Positions 54,165 to 64,000 of a stretch of DNA of 64,000 nt are shown here, one piece after another (positions within the stretch are counted from its first letter, which is position 1; every line of letters starts with the position of its first letter). A program made the position numbers and the translations under genes. Under the pieces are notes generated by a model, which saw only the letters and a program-made list of their open reading frames with translations, ran no database searches and was not told the origin of the DNA. Source of the stretch: Reticulitermes speratus (taxonomy: Eukaryota; Arthropoda; Insecta; Blattodea; Rhinotermitidae); assembly GCA_021186555.1 (NCBI GenBank), contig JAJKFL010000039.1, positions 37,959,733-38,023,732 of the forward strand, in the 5' to 3' direction.

Positions 54165-55700
54165 CAGAACAAACAGCGATTATTTCACTGTATAACATTA
54201 ACTGACTGGTTTGTATAACTGAGACGGAGTGTGTTTACTGCGCGGTACGGACTGTATTTATGTGTTTTGTGTGGATCTCAGAACAAACAGCGATTATTTC
54301 ACTGTACAGCATTAACTGACTGGTTTGTATAACTGAGACGGAGTGTGTTTACTGCGCGGTACGGACTGTATTTATGTGTTTTGTGTGGATCTCAGAACAA
54401 ACAGCGATTATTTCACTGTACAGCATTAACTGACTGGTTTGTATAACTGAGACGGAGTGTGTTTACTGCGCGGTACGGACTGTATTTATGTGTTTTGTGT
54501 GGATCTCAGAACAAACAGCGATTATTTCACTGTATAACATTAACTGACTGGTTTGTATAACTGAGACGGAGTGTGTTTACTGCGCGGTACGGACTGTATT
54601 TATGTGTTTTGTGTGGATCTCAGAACAAACAGCGATTATTTCACTGTACAGCATTAACTGACTGGTTTGTATAACTGAGACGGAGTGTGTTTACTGCGCG
54701 GTACGGACTGTATTTATGTGTTTTGTGTGGATCTCAGAACAAACAGCGATTATTTCACTGATAACATTAACTGACTGGTTTGTATAACTGAGACGGAGTG
54801 TGTTTACTGCGCGGTACGGACTGTATTTATGTGTTTTGTGTGGATCTCAGAACAAACAGCGATTATTTCACTGTACAGCATTAACTGACTGGTTTGTATA
54901 ACTGAGACGGAGTGTGTTTACTGCGCGGTACGGACTGTATTTATGTGTTTTGTGTGGATCTCAGAACAAACAGCGATTATTTCACTGTAAACATTAACTG
55001 ACTGGTTTGTATAACTGAGACGGAGTGTGTTTACTGCGCGGTACGGACTGTATTTATGTGTTTTGTGTGGATCTCAGAACAAACAGCGATTATTTCACTG
55101 TACAGCATTAACTGACTGGTTTGTATAACTGAGACGGAGTGTGTTTACTGCGCGGTACGGACTGTATTTATGTGTTTTGTGTGGATCTCAGAACAAACAG
55201 CGATTATTTCACTGTACAACATTAACTGACTGTTTGTATAACTGAGACGCAGTGTGTTTACTGCGCGGTACGGACTGAATTTTAATGTGTTTTGTGGATC
55301 TCAGAACAAACAGCGATATTTCACTGTACAAGCATTAACTGACTGGTTTGTATAACTGAGACGAGTGTGTTTACTCGCGGTACGGACTGTATTATTTTTT
55401 TGTGGATCTCAGAACAAACAGCGATTATTTCACTGTACAGCATTAACTGACTGTTTGTATAACTGAACCAGTGTGTTTTACTGCGCGGTACGACTGTATT
55501 ATGTGTTTTGTGTGGATCTCAGAACAAACAGCGATTATTTCACTGTACAGCATTAACTGACTGGTTTGTATAACTGAGACGGAGTGTGTTTACTGCGCGG
55601 TACGGACTGTATTTATGTGGTTTGTGTGGATCTCAGAACAAACAGCTATCATTTCTGTATGCAACCTTAACCGAGAAGGAGGGTGTTTACTGCGCGGTAC
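54165..55700. repeat. Minisatellite, 114-bp unit, about 13 copies
   Basis: Units include 'ggatctcagaacaaacagcg' and 'ttactgcgcggtacgg'. Units with 'tacagcatt' often alternate with 'tataacatt' or 'taaacatt', hinting at a 228-bp dimer. The last four units (55230-55690) carry many single-base indels. Confidence 0.95.
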
Positions 55701-55992
55701 GATCTGAATCTTTAAATATATTTCAGGGTAATCTTGGACTTTAAAGGGTTACGTGGCGTTATTTTAAGCGTGTTGCGACTTTTGCTCATTTAAGTGATAT
55801 TGCCAATTTTAATTACTGCGAAAAACCAACGAACAAAAGTAAATGTGGGTCATTGTTGTACAAGAACCTTTATTATACAATTTCATACATTATTTTAAAA
55901 CTTGATTTTTTGTTCACCGTGCATTTTGTTAATATATAAATGGAATGTATACCGACAAATGCACTAATTAAGTTATATTTACACTTTACAAT

Positions 55993-56037
55993 AGCCCTAC
56001 GTACGTTTCGGTCACAAATTGACCATCATCAGGGGCT
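55993..56037 (-). ncRNA. Hammerhead-like motif, left arm (best copy)
   Basis: AGCCC, CTGATGA, T, GGTCA-ATTTG-TGACC, GAAAC, GTAC, GTA, GGGCT. Helix I 5 bp, helix II 5 bp, helix III AC/GT with ACGTACGT palindromic. Cleavage would follow GTA. Confidence 0.6.
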
Positions 56038-56222
56038 CAGTATGCCCGTAAGTGCACTTCGCTTCACTTGTCCTTGTTTTTGAGTAGTCTTTGAGTGATC
56101 TACACACGATCATACTACACTACTTCAATCGTACCAATATAGTGAACAGTGCAAAAAATAACCACCCTACATTACTCAAAAACAATGGACAAGTGAAGTG
56201 AAGTGCACTTACGGGCATATTG

Positions 56223-56267
56223 AGCCCCTGATGATGGTCAATTTGTGACCGAAACGTACGTAGGGCT
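56223..56267 (+). ncRNA. Hammerhead-like motif, right arm (best copy)
   Basis: Exact mirror of 55993-56037, 45 nt, with all core positions and three helices intact apart from the extra unpaired T before helix II. Confidence 0.6.
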
Positions 56268-56441
56268 ATTGTAAAGTGTAAATATAACTTAATTAGTGCA
56301 TTTGTCGGTATACATTCCATTTACATATTATTTAAAGAGTTCTAATTGTTGTAGTACACTTATTTTGAGGAGGCAATGTCAGATAGTGTGCCTATGACAG
56401 TGTATCGACTGCTAAGCATGGTGTTAGCACACTTTTTGTGT

Positions 56442-56706
56442 GAACCGGGATGGCATAGTCAGTATAGCGACTCGCTACACGCTGGACTGTTCGGGGTTCG
56501 AACCCTGGTGTATGCTAGATTTTCCGCACAGTCCAGAACGGCTCTGGGTCTCACCCATCCTCCTATACAATGGGTAAAGTGGCCGGGGCGTGGCTTTGAC
56601 CACCCACCCCCATCTAGCGCCGAGGTTAAAGAAAGAGTAGAGTTATACCTCTACTCCCCATCTGGGTCTTCATGGCCTGTTCTATGGTGAACTTTACCTT
56701 TACCTT
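56442..56706 (+). mobile_element. SINE S2
   Basis: Head ACCGGGATGGCATAGTCAG, B box GGGGTTCGAACCC, body slightly shortened, ACCTTTACCTTA tail. Confidence 0.85.
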
Positions 56707-56727
56707 ACTTTCTTGGTCTAGGACAGT

Positions 56728-58695
56728 GTGTTGATGCTGATTACAGCAGTAATATGCTTGACCTTGTATTTTCTAATATTGCTTATCTTCATATTACGTT
56801 TCCCGACACTGGCATGGTTAAACCCGACGTTTATCATCCGCCACTGTCAATTGAAATGCCACTTTTTGTCAAAACATGTTCCGAAACTAATGAATTATCG
56901 TATTTTAAATACGCTTGTGGTGATTAGACACTGTTATATAACATTCTTTCTTCATATGATTGGTCAAGTGTGTATTCTAAGCCTTCTGTTGATGCCGCTG
57001 TTGCCAGCCTCAATTCCGCTGTTCATGAAGCCATTCATAGATCTATTCGCCGAGGCTCTGTCAAAGGATCTAATTTTCCCCTCTTGGTTTTCCCGCACTC
57101 TGCGGCGCTGTATTTTGAAAAAGAATTATTATTACAGACGTTTTAAAAATAATAAGTCTGACTTATACTACAGTAAATATTTCTACTATAGGAAACTTGT
57201 AAAAATTACTATTAAAGTCTGACAGATCTAGATGGCTTAAAACCATTGACGAAAGTCTAAAAAATAATCCCAAAAAAGTTTGGAATTGCGTCTAATTTCA
57301 GGAAAAATAAATCAAATTCCTTCCAACTTGTGGTTGATGGCACACACTTGGTGGAACCGCACCAAGTTGCTGAAGCCTTTGCTAATCATTTTAAATCGGT
57401 GTACCATAACACAGCTTCTAAGTTTCCTTCTAATCCTATAACTTCTTTTGATGTTGCTTCCTCAGATAATTTGTCTTTATTTCCGGTTACTGATGCTGAT
57501 ATACGTAAAGCTATTAGGCGGCTAAAGCCATCTAAATCTGCTGGACTTGATGGTATTGCAGGCTTTATTATTGAGGGCTGTACTGACATTTTTGTACCTT
57601 TACTGAAGTATATTTTTAATCTTAGTTTGTCTCAGCAGCTGTTTCCTTCTTCCTGGAAACCAGCTGCTAGTGTACCTATTTTCAAAAAAAGGCAACAGTT
57701 CTTTAAGTGCTAATTATCGGCCTATTTCGATTTTAAATAATTTTTCTAAAGTTTTTAAATTTGTCATTTATGATCACGTTTCATATTACCTTCAGTCCAA
57801 ACTTAACTGTTGTCAACATGGTTTTATACAATCCAGGTCTACCACCTCTAATTTGGTAACTTATCTTGATTATATAACCCCTTTACTCAGCTCTCAGCGT
57901 CAAGTTCGTGCTATATATTTTGATTTTAGCAGTGCTTTTGACCTTGTGTCACATACTTTACCTTTAAAAAAACTTAGTTCCTTTGGACTTACAAGTGTTA
58001 TGTTAGCTGGTTTTGTAGCTATTTAACTGGTACATTTTCGTGTGTTAAAATTTCTGGTATTTTTTCGGCGCCTTTTAGAATTCTTGCCGGCGTTCCTCAA
58101 GGCTCTGTACTAGGGCCTCTGCTTTTTAACACATATATATATATGTGGTATATTTAATGTAATAACACATTCAAAATTTCTTCTTTTTGCTGATGATATA
58201 AACATTTTTCGTGCTATTAAGTCATTTGATGATTTTACTCAGTTGCAATTAGATATTGATTCCATACAACGTTGGTGCACTGCTAACTTTATGAATCTCT
58301 ATATCAGTAAAACTCAGCTATTACCTTCTCCAGGACAACTAAGACCCTTCTTTTGAAATATAAACTTGGAAATTCTTATATTACACGTACTGATTTTATT
58401 AAGGATTTGGGAGTTTTTATTTATTCCAAATTATACTTTCACTCTCACGTTGATTATATTTTTTCTCAATCTATTAAGCTTTTGGGTCTTATTCGTAATA
58501 TCACTTTCTCATTTTCGACTCTTGATAGTCTATTGACTTTATATTTTTCACATGTTAGACCCAAATTACAGTACACATCTGTAGTATGGTATTCAATCAC
58601 TTCTACTGATGCAAAAAAGCTTGAGCGCATTCAAAGGAAGTTTGTAGCTTTATGTTATAATCGATTCCTTTCCCCAGACAGTAATGGTTATAGTT
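56728..58695 (+). pseudogene. jockey/CR1-like LINE ORF2, frameshifted (part 1)
   Basis: Reading across frames: DLVFSNIAYLHITFPDTGM (end of the endonuclease domain), VWNCVSNFRKNKSNSFQ, KPSKSAGLDGIAGFIIEGC, NYRPISILNNFSKVFK, QHGFIQSRSTTSNLVTY, IYFDFSSAFDLVSH (catalytic D), GVPQGSVLGPLLFN and FADDINIFR (catalytic DD), then IKDLGVFIYSKLYFHSH-like and PKLQYTSVVWYSIT. At least six frameshifts or stops make it dead. The codon stream resumes at 59136 after a nested LINE. Confidence 0.8.
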
Positions 58696-59135
58696 GGGAC
58701 TAGCTGGCACTCAGAGACAGGCTCGAGAGTTGATCTCGGGCCCCCGTACTGCCGCTAGGACCAGACTGCTGTCCTTTAATAGGAAGCAATCCAGGGTGGT
58801 TATTAGCCTGCTTACCGGACATAACACCTCAGAAGACACCTTCACATAAAGGGACTGACAGACAGTCCCTTGTGTAGGAGGTGCTGAGCAGAGGAAGAGA
58901 CCTCAGCTGACGTCTTGTGCGAATGTGAAGCTTTGGCGACACACAGACACATTCATTTGGGTTCTTTATTTCTGAACCCTGAAGACATTGAAGAACTAAG
59001 TCTAGGGGCGATCTGGACCTTCATTACAAGGACAGGGCTCCTGTGACTTAGACGCAGTTAAGGGGCACAAAGGGCCTGTCAAAGGCCTACGTGTATCGGG
59101 ACCGTAAGGGCCCGATCACATTTATACTTACTTAC
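58696..59135 (+). pseudogene. Nested LINE 3' fragment with C-terminal cysteine cluster
   Basis: TSD taatggttatagtt (58682-58695) and taatggctatagtt (59136-59149). Frames give ARELISGPRTAARTRLLSFN, RKQSRVVISLLTGHNT, DSPLCRRC and LCECEALATHRH, then LGAIWTFITRTGLL: the C-terminal region after RNase H in R1/jockey-type LINEs. It ends in a TTAC tail. Two frameshifts. Confidence 0.75.
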
Positions 59136-59454
59136 TAATGGCTATAGTTATGCTAATGCTCTTCAAGTACTTAATTTAAGTACTTTACATGAGAGAAGAC
59201 ATCAACTTGATGCAATTTTTGTCATTAATGTTTTTCTGGGCTCTAAATCCTGTCCATCTACCATGGACATTATTGGTCTACGAGTTCCCACTCGGAACCT
59301 CCGAGACTTCCCTTTGTTTCATGTCAGTTCATCCTATACAAACTGTCCCTCCGTGCAGCTGCTGCAAATTCATTTTGTAATCAGCTGGATGTCTTCAGAA
59401 GGCAAATTGTCACATTTAGTCAGATGTGCTATTATTTTAGTACATTATTACAAG
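59136..59454 (+). pseudogene. jockey/CR1-like LINE ORF2, part 2
   Basis: Codons SYANALQVLNLSTLHERRHQ and LDAIFVINVFLGSKSCPS continue the interrupted LINE C-terminus, then RVPTRNLRDFPLFHV. Confidence 0.7.
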
Positions 59455-59866
59455 GTGTGCCGATCCCAGTGGCCGTGCGGTCTAAGGCGTGGGTCTACGG
59501 TCGCTCGCTTACTGGGATTGTGGGTTCGAATCCCACCGGGGGCATGGATGTTTGTGTTGTGTTTGTTGTAAGGACGGTAGTATGGAACGTAAAGTGACAT
59601 GAAAGGACGAAAAAGGATTAATACAGAACAAAAATGGATCAAAGGGGAAAACCCAGGAATTAGTAAAAAAAAAAAAAAAATCCCGCCTAGGGCATGTATG
59701 TCTGTCTGTTGTGAGTGTTGTGTGTTGTCAGGTAGAGGTCTGTGCGACGGGCTGGTCACTCGTCTAGAGGAGTCCTACCGATGTGGTGTGTCTGAGTGTG
59801 ATCGTGAAGTCTCGAAAAATGAGGCGGCCTGGGCCCCCCAAGGGGCTGTCGAGCCATTGAAAAAAA
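59455..59866 (+). mobile_element. Composite SINE S1 in LINE
   Basis: TSD attacaag (59447-59454 and 59867-59874). Head, S1b body, A tract, second S1 body. Confidence 0.85.
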
Positions 59867-59879
59867 ATTACAAGATGTC

Positions 59880-60070
59880 ATTAATTAATTAAAGTATTTT
59901 TTATTTTTTTTGTTTGTTTTGGTTGTGTTTGTTTTTGTGTTTGTTTTATTTGTGTCCTGTTCATTGTTCGCTGTTATTTGTGTTTGTCTGTTGTGCCGTA
60001 TCAGTAATTGGTCATCTGGCTGTTGACTTGGCACATTAATAAACTGGACTTGAGTTGAATTATTGCTGTC
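59880..60070 (+). repeat. GT-rich LINE 3' UTR
   Basis: T/GT-rich sequence leading to 'cacattaataaactggac' is the likely 3' UTR and end of the LINE. 60071-60678 holds nothing further except 'acagggtgcccacaaaagaa' at 60342, possibly a solo mariner-type end. Confidence 0.4.
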
Positions 60071-60678
60071 ATTGTTATAGTATTGGCATTAAGAAACTCA
60101 ACAATACCACAAAGATCCTGTCACGAGGTTCATTCCCAACTTATCGCAGATGGGAAACCATTTTGGGCTGAGCACTGAGCATGGCTGTGCTGAGTGTAGG
60201 ATTGACTGTCTGCTCAATTGAGCCCATTATGCAGCCCATTATGCAGCCCACTTTGCAGTTCACGTTTTAGCATCACCGTCTTAGCCAGTAGTTCGCAGTC
60301 TGTTGCCAGTACTCCTCTTACAGCGTTAGGTCACACACACACAGGGTGCCCACAAAAGAATGCTGGTACTTCAGATTGAAATATTTATAGCACGATACAA
60401 GACGGAACAGCTTATCACAGCGGTCGAATGTGTGTAATGTTTACCGCTCAGAAACTGGGGTCGTGTGTGTTTGAACCGACCTTAAGACACGAATGTATGT
60501 GTGCGCTGTTTCTGTTTCTGTGTTGTTCTGTGTAGGTAGAGGCCTTACGATGGGCTGATCCCCTGCCTAAGGAGTCCTACCAAATGTCTAAAAACAAGGT
60601 CACATACCCAGAAATCAGGCTTTTGGCTGCTTGGGACTTTTACACCAGACAGATAGAGGGGGGAAAAGTCAATCGTAT

Positions 60679-60822
60679 TCGAAGATTCATGTCCTTTGGC
60701 ACATTACGCCGTATCGACTGGTAAACACATTTTAGAGGCTCGTAATGCCTTCATGTTCTCGAAACATAGATGATTATTTACCAGTCGACATGCCATAACA
60801 TCCAAGAAGACTTGAATCTTCG
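60679..60822. mobile_element. Small type B foldback element
   Basis: 'cgaagattca' and 'tgaatcttcg' ends, with 'cgactggtaaac' and 'gtttaccagtcg'-type inner arms. The hammerhead core is lost (ttctcgaaacatag remains). Confidence 0.45.
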
Positions 60823-60895
60823 TGGATACATCTGTGAGGACCTCAAACGTACAGTGGCCTGTCCAGTGCAATGCTGTATCAACTGCAAAGACTAC

Positions 60896-61148
60896 ATGAT
60901 TCCCAATGGCTCGACAGACCCAGTCGGCCAGGGCCTCCTCATTATCGAGGCTTCACGATCACACTCAGACACAGCACACTCGATAGGACTCCCCTGGACG
61001 TGTGATCGGCCCGACTCAGAGACCTCTACCTGACAACACACAACACTCACAAGACACAGACTTCCATGCCCCCGGCGGAATTCGAACCCGCAATCCCAGC
61101 AAGCGATCGGCCGAAGACCCACGCCTTAGACCGCGCGGCCACTGGGGC
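60896..61148 (-). mobile_element. SINE S1
   Basis: TSD ctgcaaagactac (60883-60895) and ctgcagagactac (61149-61161). Minus copy with a complete head. Confidence 0.9.
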
Positions 61149-61501
61149 CTGCAGAGACTACGTATCTGATTATAATGTTAACAACGTATGTGGAAATTAG
61201 GTTAGAGGGATATAGAAGAGAAATGTTGTGGCCTGTTTTGAAAGTACTATCTTCTTCGTACAGAAAGTAAGGAAGGCTGTCCAGGTGTCAAGAATAGCCC
61301 GTCTTACGCTCGAGATTTTAGCAGGGGATATCCAGAAGGCGAAGTACGATGGCTGATCGCTGCACGTTTGGCGACCACGACGTGTAATGTCAATAGGAAG
61401 ATTGGCAAGGCTGCAGTGTTATATGCAAGAGCCACTTCGAGGCAGAAAGAGATAGGGAACCGAGTCCGCATAATTTTAACTGACCGACGGCACAGTGTGG
61501 T

Positions 61502-61786
61502 AAAAAAGGCAACGTTCTCCCTAGAACAGGCCACGAAGGCCCAGAGGGGGAGTAGAGGTATAGCTATACTCTTTCTCTAACCTCGGAGCTAGATGGGGGT
61601 GGGCGGTCAACGCCACGCCCCGGCCACTTTACCCCCGGGAATGACCCATTACCCATTGTACAGGAGGCTGGGTAGGCCCCAGGGCCGGTCTAGACGGATG
61701 CTGAAAACCTCGCCCCCACCGGGATTCGATCCCCGGACCGTCCAGCTCGTAGCGTAGTCGCTATACCGACTGAGCTATCCCGGCCC
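61502..61786 (-). mobile_element. SINE S2
   Basis: Perfect TSD ggcacagtgtggt (61489-61501 and 61787-61799). Full-length minus copy. 61162-61488 and 61800-62115 show nothing else recognised. Confidence 0.9.
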
Positions 61787-62115
61787 GGCACAGTGTGGTT
61801 GGTTACCAAACAGAGTTGTGAAGAACGACTTATGATTAGTCAAACGACATTCTTCAGTCTATACGTATTCTGTAATATAATATAAAGTCCTTTCCTCTCT
61901 CCAATTTTTCTGTTTATCCGTCGGCTGTCCGGTTCTACTGCATCAAGAGATCAACGGCTACATCTGCTTCACTCACTGGATCATGTTAATGCATAAAGCG
62001 ATCATTAGGCAACGCCATGGCGGTAAATAATAGAAAATACCGTATTGTGGTATCTGTGATTTCGTTATTGTAACGCGCTGTTGGTGCTTAACAGGAATGT
62101 TTCAATGGTCGTTTT

Positions 62116-64000
62116 TTGCAGTGCGCTTACAGTCACGTGTCATTTAGGAGGTTGAAGTAGAGAGCGATGTTACAGAAGTTTTGAGCACCGTCAGAGTTGC
62201 AGTGCGCTTACAGTCACGTGTCATTTAGGAGGTTGTAGTAGAGAGCAATGTTACAGAAGGTTTGAGCACCGTCAGAGTTGCAGTGCGCTTACAGTCACGT
62301 GTCATTTAGGAGGTTGAAGTAGAGAGCAATGTTACAGAAAGTTTGAGCACCGTCAGAGTTGCAGTGCGCTTACAGTCACGTGTCATTTAGGAGGTTGAAG
62401 TAGAGAGCGATGTTACAGAAGGTTTGAGCACCGTCAGAGTTGCAGTGCGCTTACAGTCACGTGTCATTTAGGAGGTTGAAGTAGAGAGCGATGTTACAGA
62501 AGGTTTGAGCACCGTCAGAGTTGCAGTGCGCTTACAGTCACGTGTCATTTAGGAGGTTGAAGTAGAGAGCAATGTTACAGAAGGTTTGAGCACAGTCAGA
62601 GTTGCAGTGCGCTTACACTCACGTGTCATTTAGGAGGTTGAAGTAGAGAGCGATGTTACAGAAGGTTTGAGCACCGTCAGAGTTGCAGTGCGCTTACAGT
62701 CACGTGTCATTTAGGAGGTTGAAGTAGAGAGCGATGTTACAGAAGGTTTGAGCACCGCCAGAGTTGCAGTGCGCTTACAGTCACGTGTCATTTAGGAGGT
62801 TGTAGTAGAGAGCAATGTTACAGAAGGTTTGAGCACCGTCAGAGTTGCAGTGCGCTTACAGTCACGTGTCATTTAGGAGGTTGAAGTAGAGAGCGATGTT
62901 ACAGAAGGTTTGAGCACCGTCAGAGTTGCAGTGCGCTTACTGTCACGTGTCATTTAGGAGGTTGAAGTAGAGAGCGATGTTACAGAAGGTTTGAGCACCG
63001 TCAGAGTTGCAGTGCGCTTACAGTCACGTGTCATTTAGGAGGTTGCAGTAGAGAGCGATGTTACAGAAGGTTTGAGCACCGTCAGAGTTGCAGTGCGCTT
63101 ACAGTCACGTGTCATTTAGGAGGTTGAAGTAGAGAGCGATGTTACAGAAGGTTTGAGCACCGTCAGAGTTGCAGTGCGCTTACAGTCACGTGTCATTTAG
63201 GAGGTTGAAGTAGAGAGCGATGTTACAGAAGGTTTGAGCACCGTCAGAGTTGCAGTGCGCTTACAGTCACGTGTCATTTAGGAGGTTGAAGTAGAGAGCG
63301 ATGTTACAGAAGGTTTGAGCACCGCCAGAGTTGTAGTGCGCTTACAGTCACGTGTCATTTAGGAGGTTGAAGTAGAGAGCGATGTTACAGAAGGTTTGAG
63401 CACCGTCAGAGTTGCAGTGCGCTTACAGTCACGTGTCATTTAGGAGGTTGAAGTAGAGAGCGATGTTACAGAAGGTTTGAGCACCGTCAGAGTTGCAGTG
63501 CGCTTACAGTCACGTGTCATTTAGGAGGTTGAAGTAGAGAGCGATGTTACAGAAGGTTTGAGCACCGTCAGAGTTGCAGTGCGCTTACAGTCACGTGTCA
63601 TTTAGGAGGTTGAAGTAGAGAGCGATGTTACAGAAGGTTTGAGCACCGTCAGAGTTGCAGTGCGCTTACAGTCACGTGTCATTTAGGAGGTTGAAGTAGA
63701 GAGCGATGTTACAGAAGGTTTGAGCACCGCCAGAGTTGTAGTGCGCTTACAGTCACGTGTCATTTAGGAGGTTGAAGTAGAGAGCGATGTTACAGAAGGT
63801 TTGAGCACCGTCAGAGTTGCAGTGCGCTTACAGTCACGTGTCATTTAGGAGGTTGAAGTAGAGAGCGATGTTACAGAAGGTTTGAGCACCGTCAGAGTTG
63901 CAGTGCGCTTACAGTCACGTGTCATTTAGGAGGTTGTAGTAGAGAGCAATGTTACAGAAGGTTTGAGCACCGTCAGAGTTGCAGTGCGCTTACAGTCACG
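62116..64000. repeat. Minisatellite, 81-bp unit, at least 23 copies, open at right edge
   Basis: Units include 'gcagtgcgcttacagtcacg' and 'ggtttgagcaccgtcagag'. Variants (accgcc; gttgtagtag...caatg) recur at steps of 405 (5 units) and 567 (7 units), suggesting block duplication. The array continues past the window. Confidence 0.95.

Larger units (their letters stand above)
55910..56340. mobile_element. Foldback element with two intact opposed hammerhead motifs
   Basis: Arms 'ggaatgtataccgacaaatg' (55942) and its complement (56300) are near-perfect inverses about 150 bp long. 'caccgtgcat' at 55917 is the class tail. No ORF of note. Confidence 0.75.

Overview
The window is eukaryotic nuclear DNA, almost certainly arthropod and probably an insect with a large, repeat-rich genome. 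The evidence is intron-split coding exons with GT/AG borders, four families of tRNA-derived SINEs with target-site duplications (TSDs), several LINE families, mariner, hAT and pogo-type DNA elements, and long minisatellites. The SINE and LINE mix recalls polyneopteran insects such as cockroaches and termites, but that is an impression, not a match. There are no bacterial operons, CRISPR arrays or true tRNA genes.

Host genes are few. At the left edge (3-503, +) is the 3' end of a gene for a basic, serine-rich protein with about 34-residue repeats carrying RRSL, followed by a poly(A) signal. The clear host gene is a Mox/MEOX (buttonless-type) homeobox gene on the minus strand, in three exons over about 20 kb. 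Exon 3 (9038-9190) carries homeodomain residues 45-60 and a short tail. Exon 2 (18535 to about 18719) carries residues 1-44. The proposed exon 1 (28476-29400) has a matching phase-1 donor, but its reading frame jumps about four times, which means assembly indels or decay. Both introns are packed with mobile elements. One SINE sits only a few bases from the exon 3 acceptor, and its target duplication has copied the polypyrimidine tract.

Layout. 0.5-9 kb: hammerhead-bearing foldback elements, a hAT element, a MITE and a 60-bp tandem array. 9-29.4 kb: the Mox gene with its SINE-filled introns, a mariner, a hAT MITE and a 65-bp minisatellite with seven-unit higher-order structure. 29.4-45 kb: LINE fragments, hammerhead foldback elements, a 29-bp minisatellite inside a LINE ORF, a 48-bp minisatellite starting at a LINE end, and nested insertions. 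45-53 kb: a LINE with a 43-bp target duplication, SINEs and a 33-bp minisatellite with five-unit higher-order structure. 53-64 kb: a 114-bp array, the best hammerhead pair, a jockey/CR1-like LINE with another LINE nested in it, and an 81-bp array that runs off the right edge.

The most notable system is a dispersed set of foldback elements whose inverted arms each hold a compact hammerhead-like motif: CTGANGA, helix II, GAAA, a 2-bp palindromic helix III, then a helix I that closes on itself. These resemble the minimal hammerheads known from Penelope-like retroelements. At least a dozen copies are visible; those at 55993-56037 and 56223-56267 have all helices intact.
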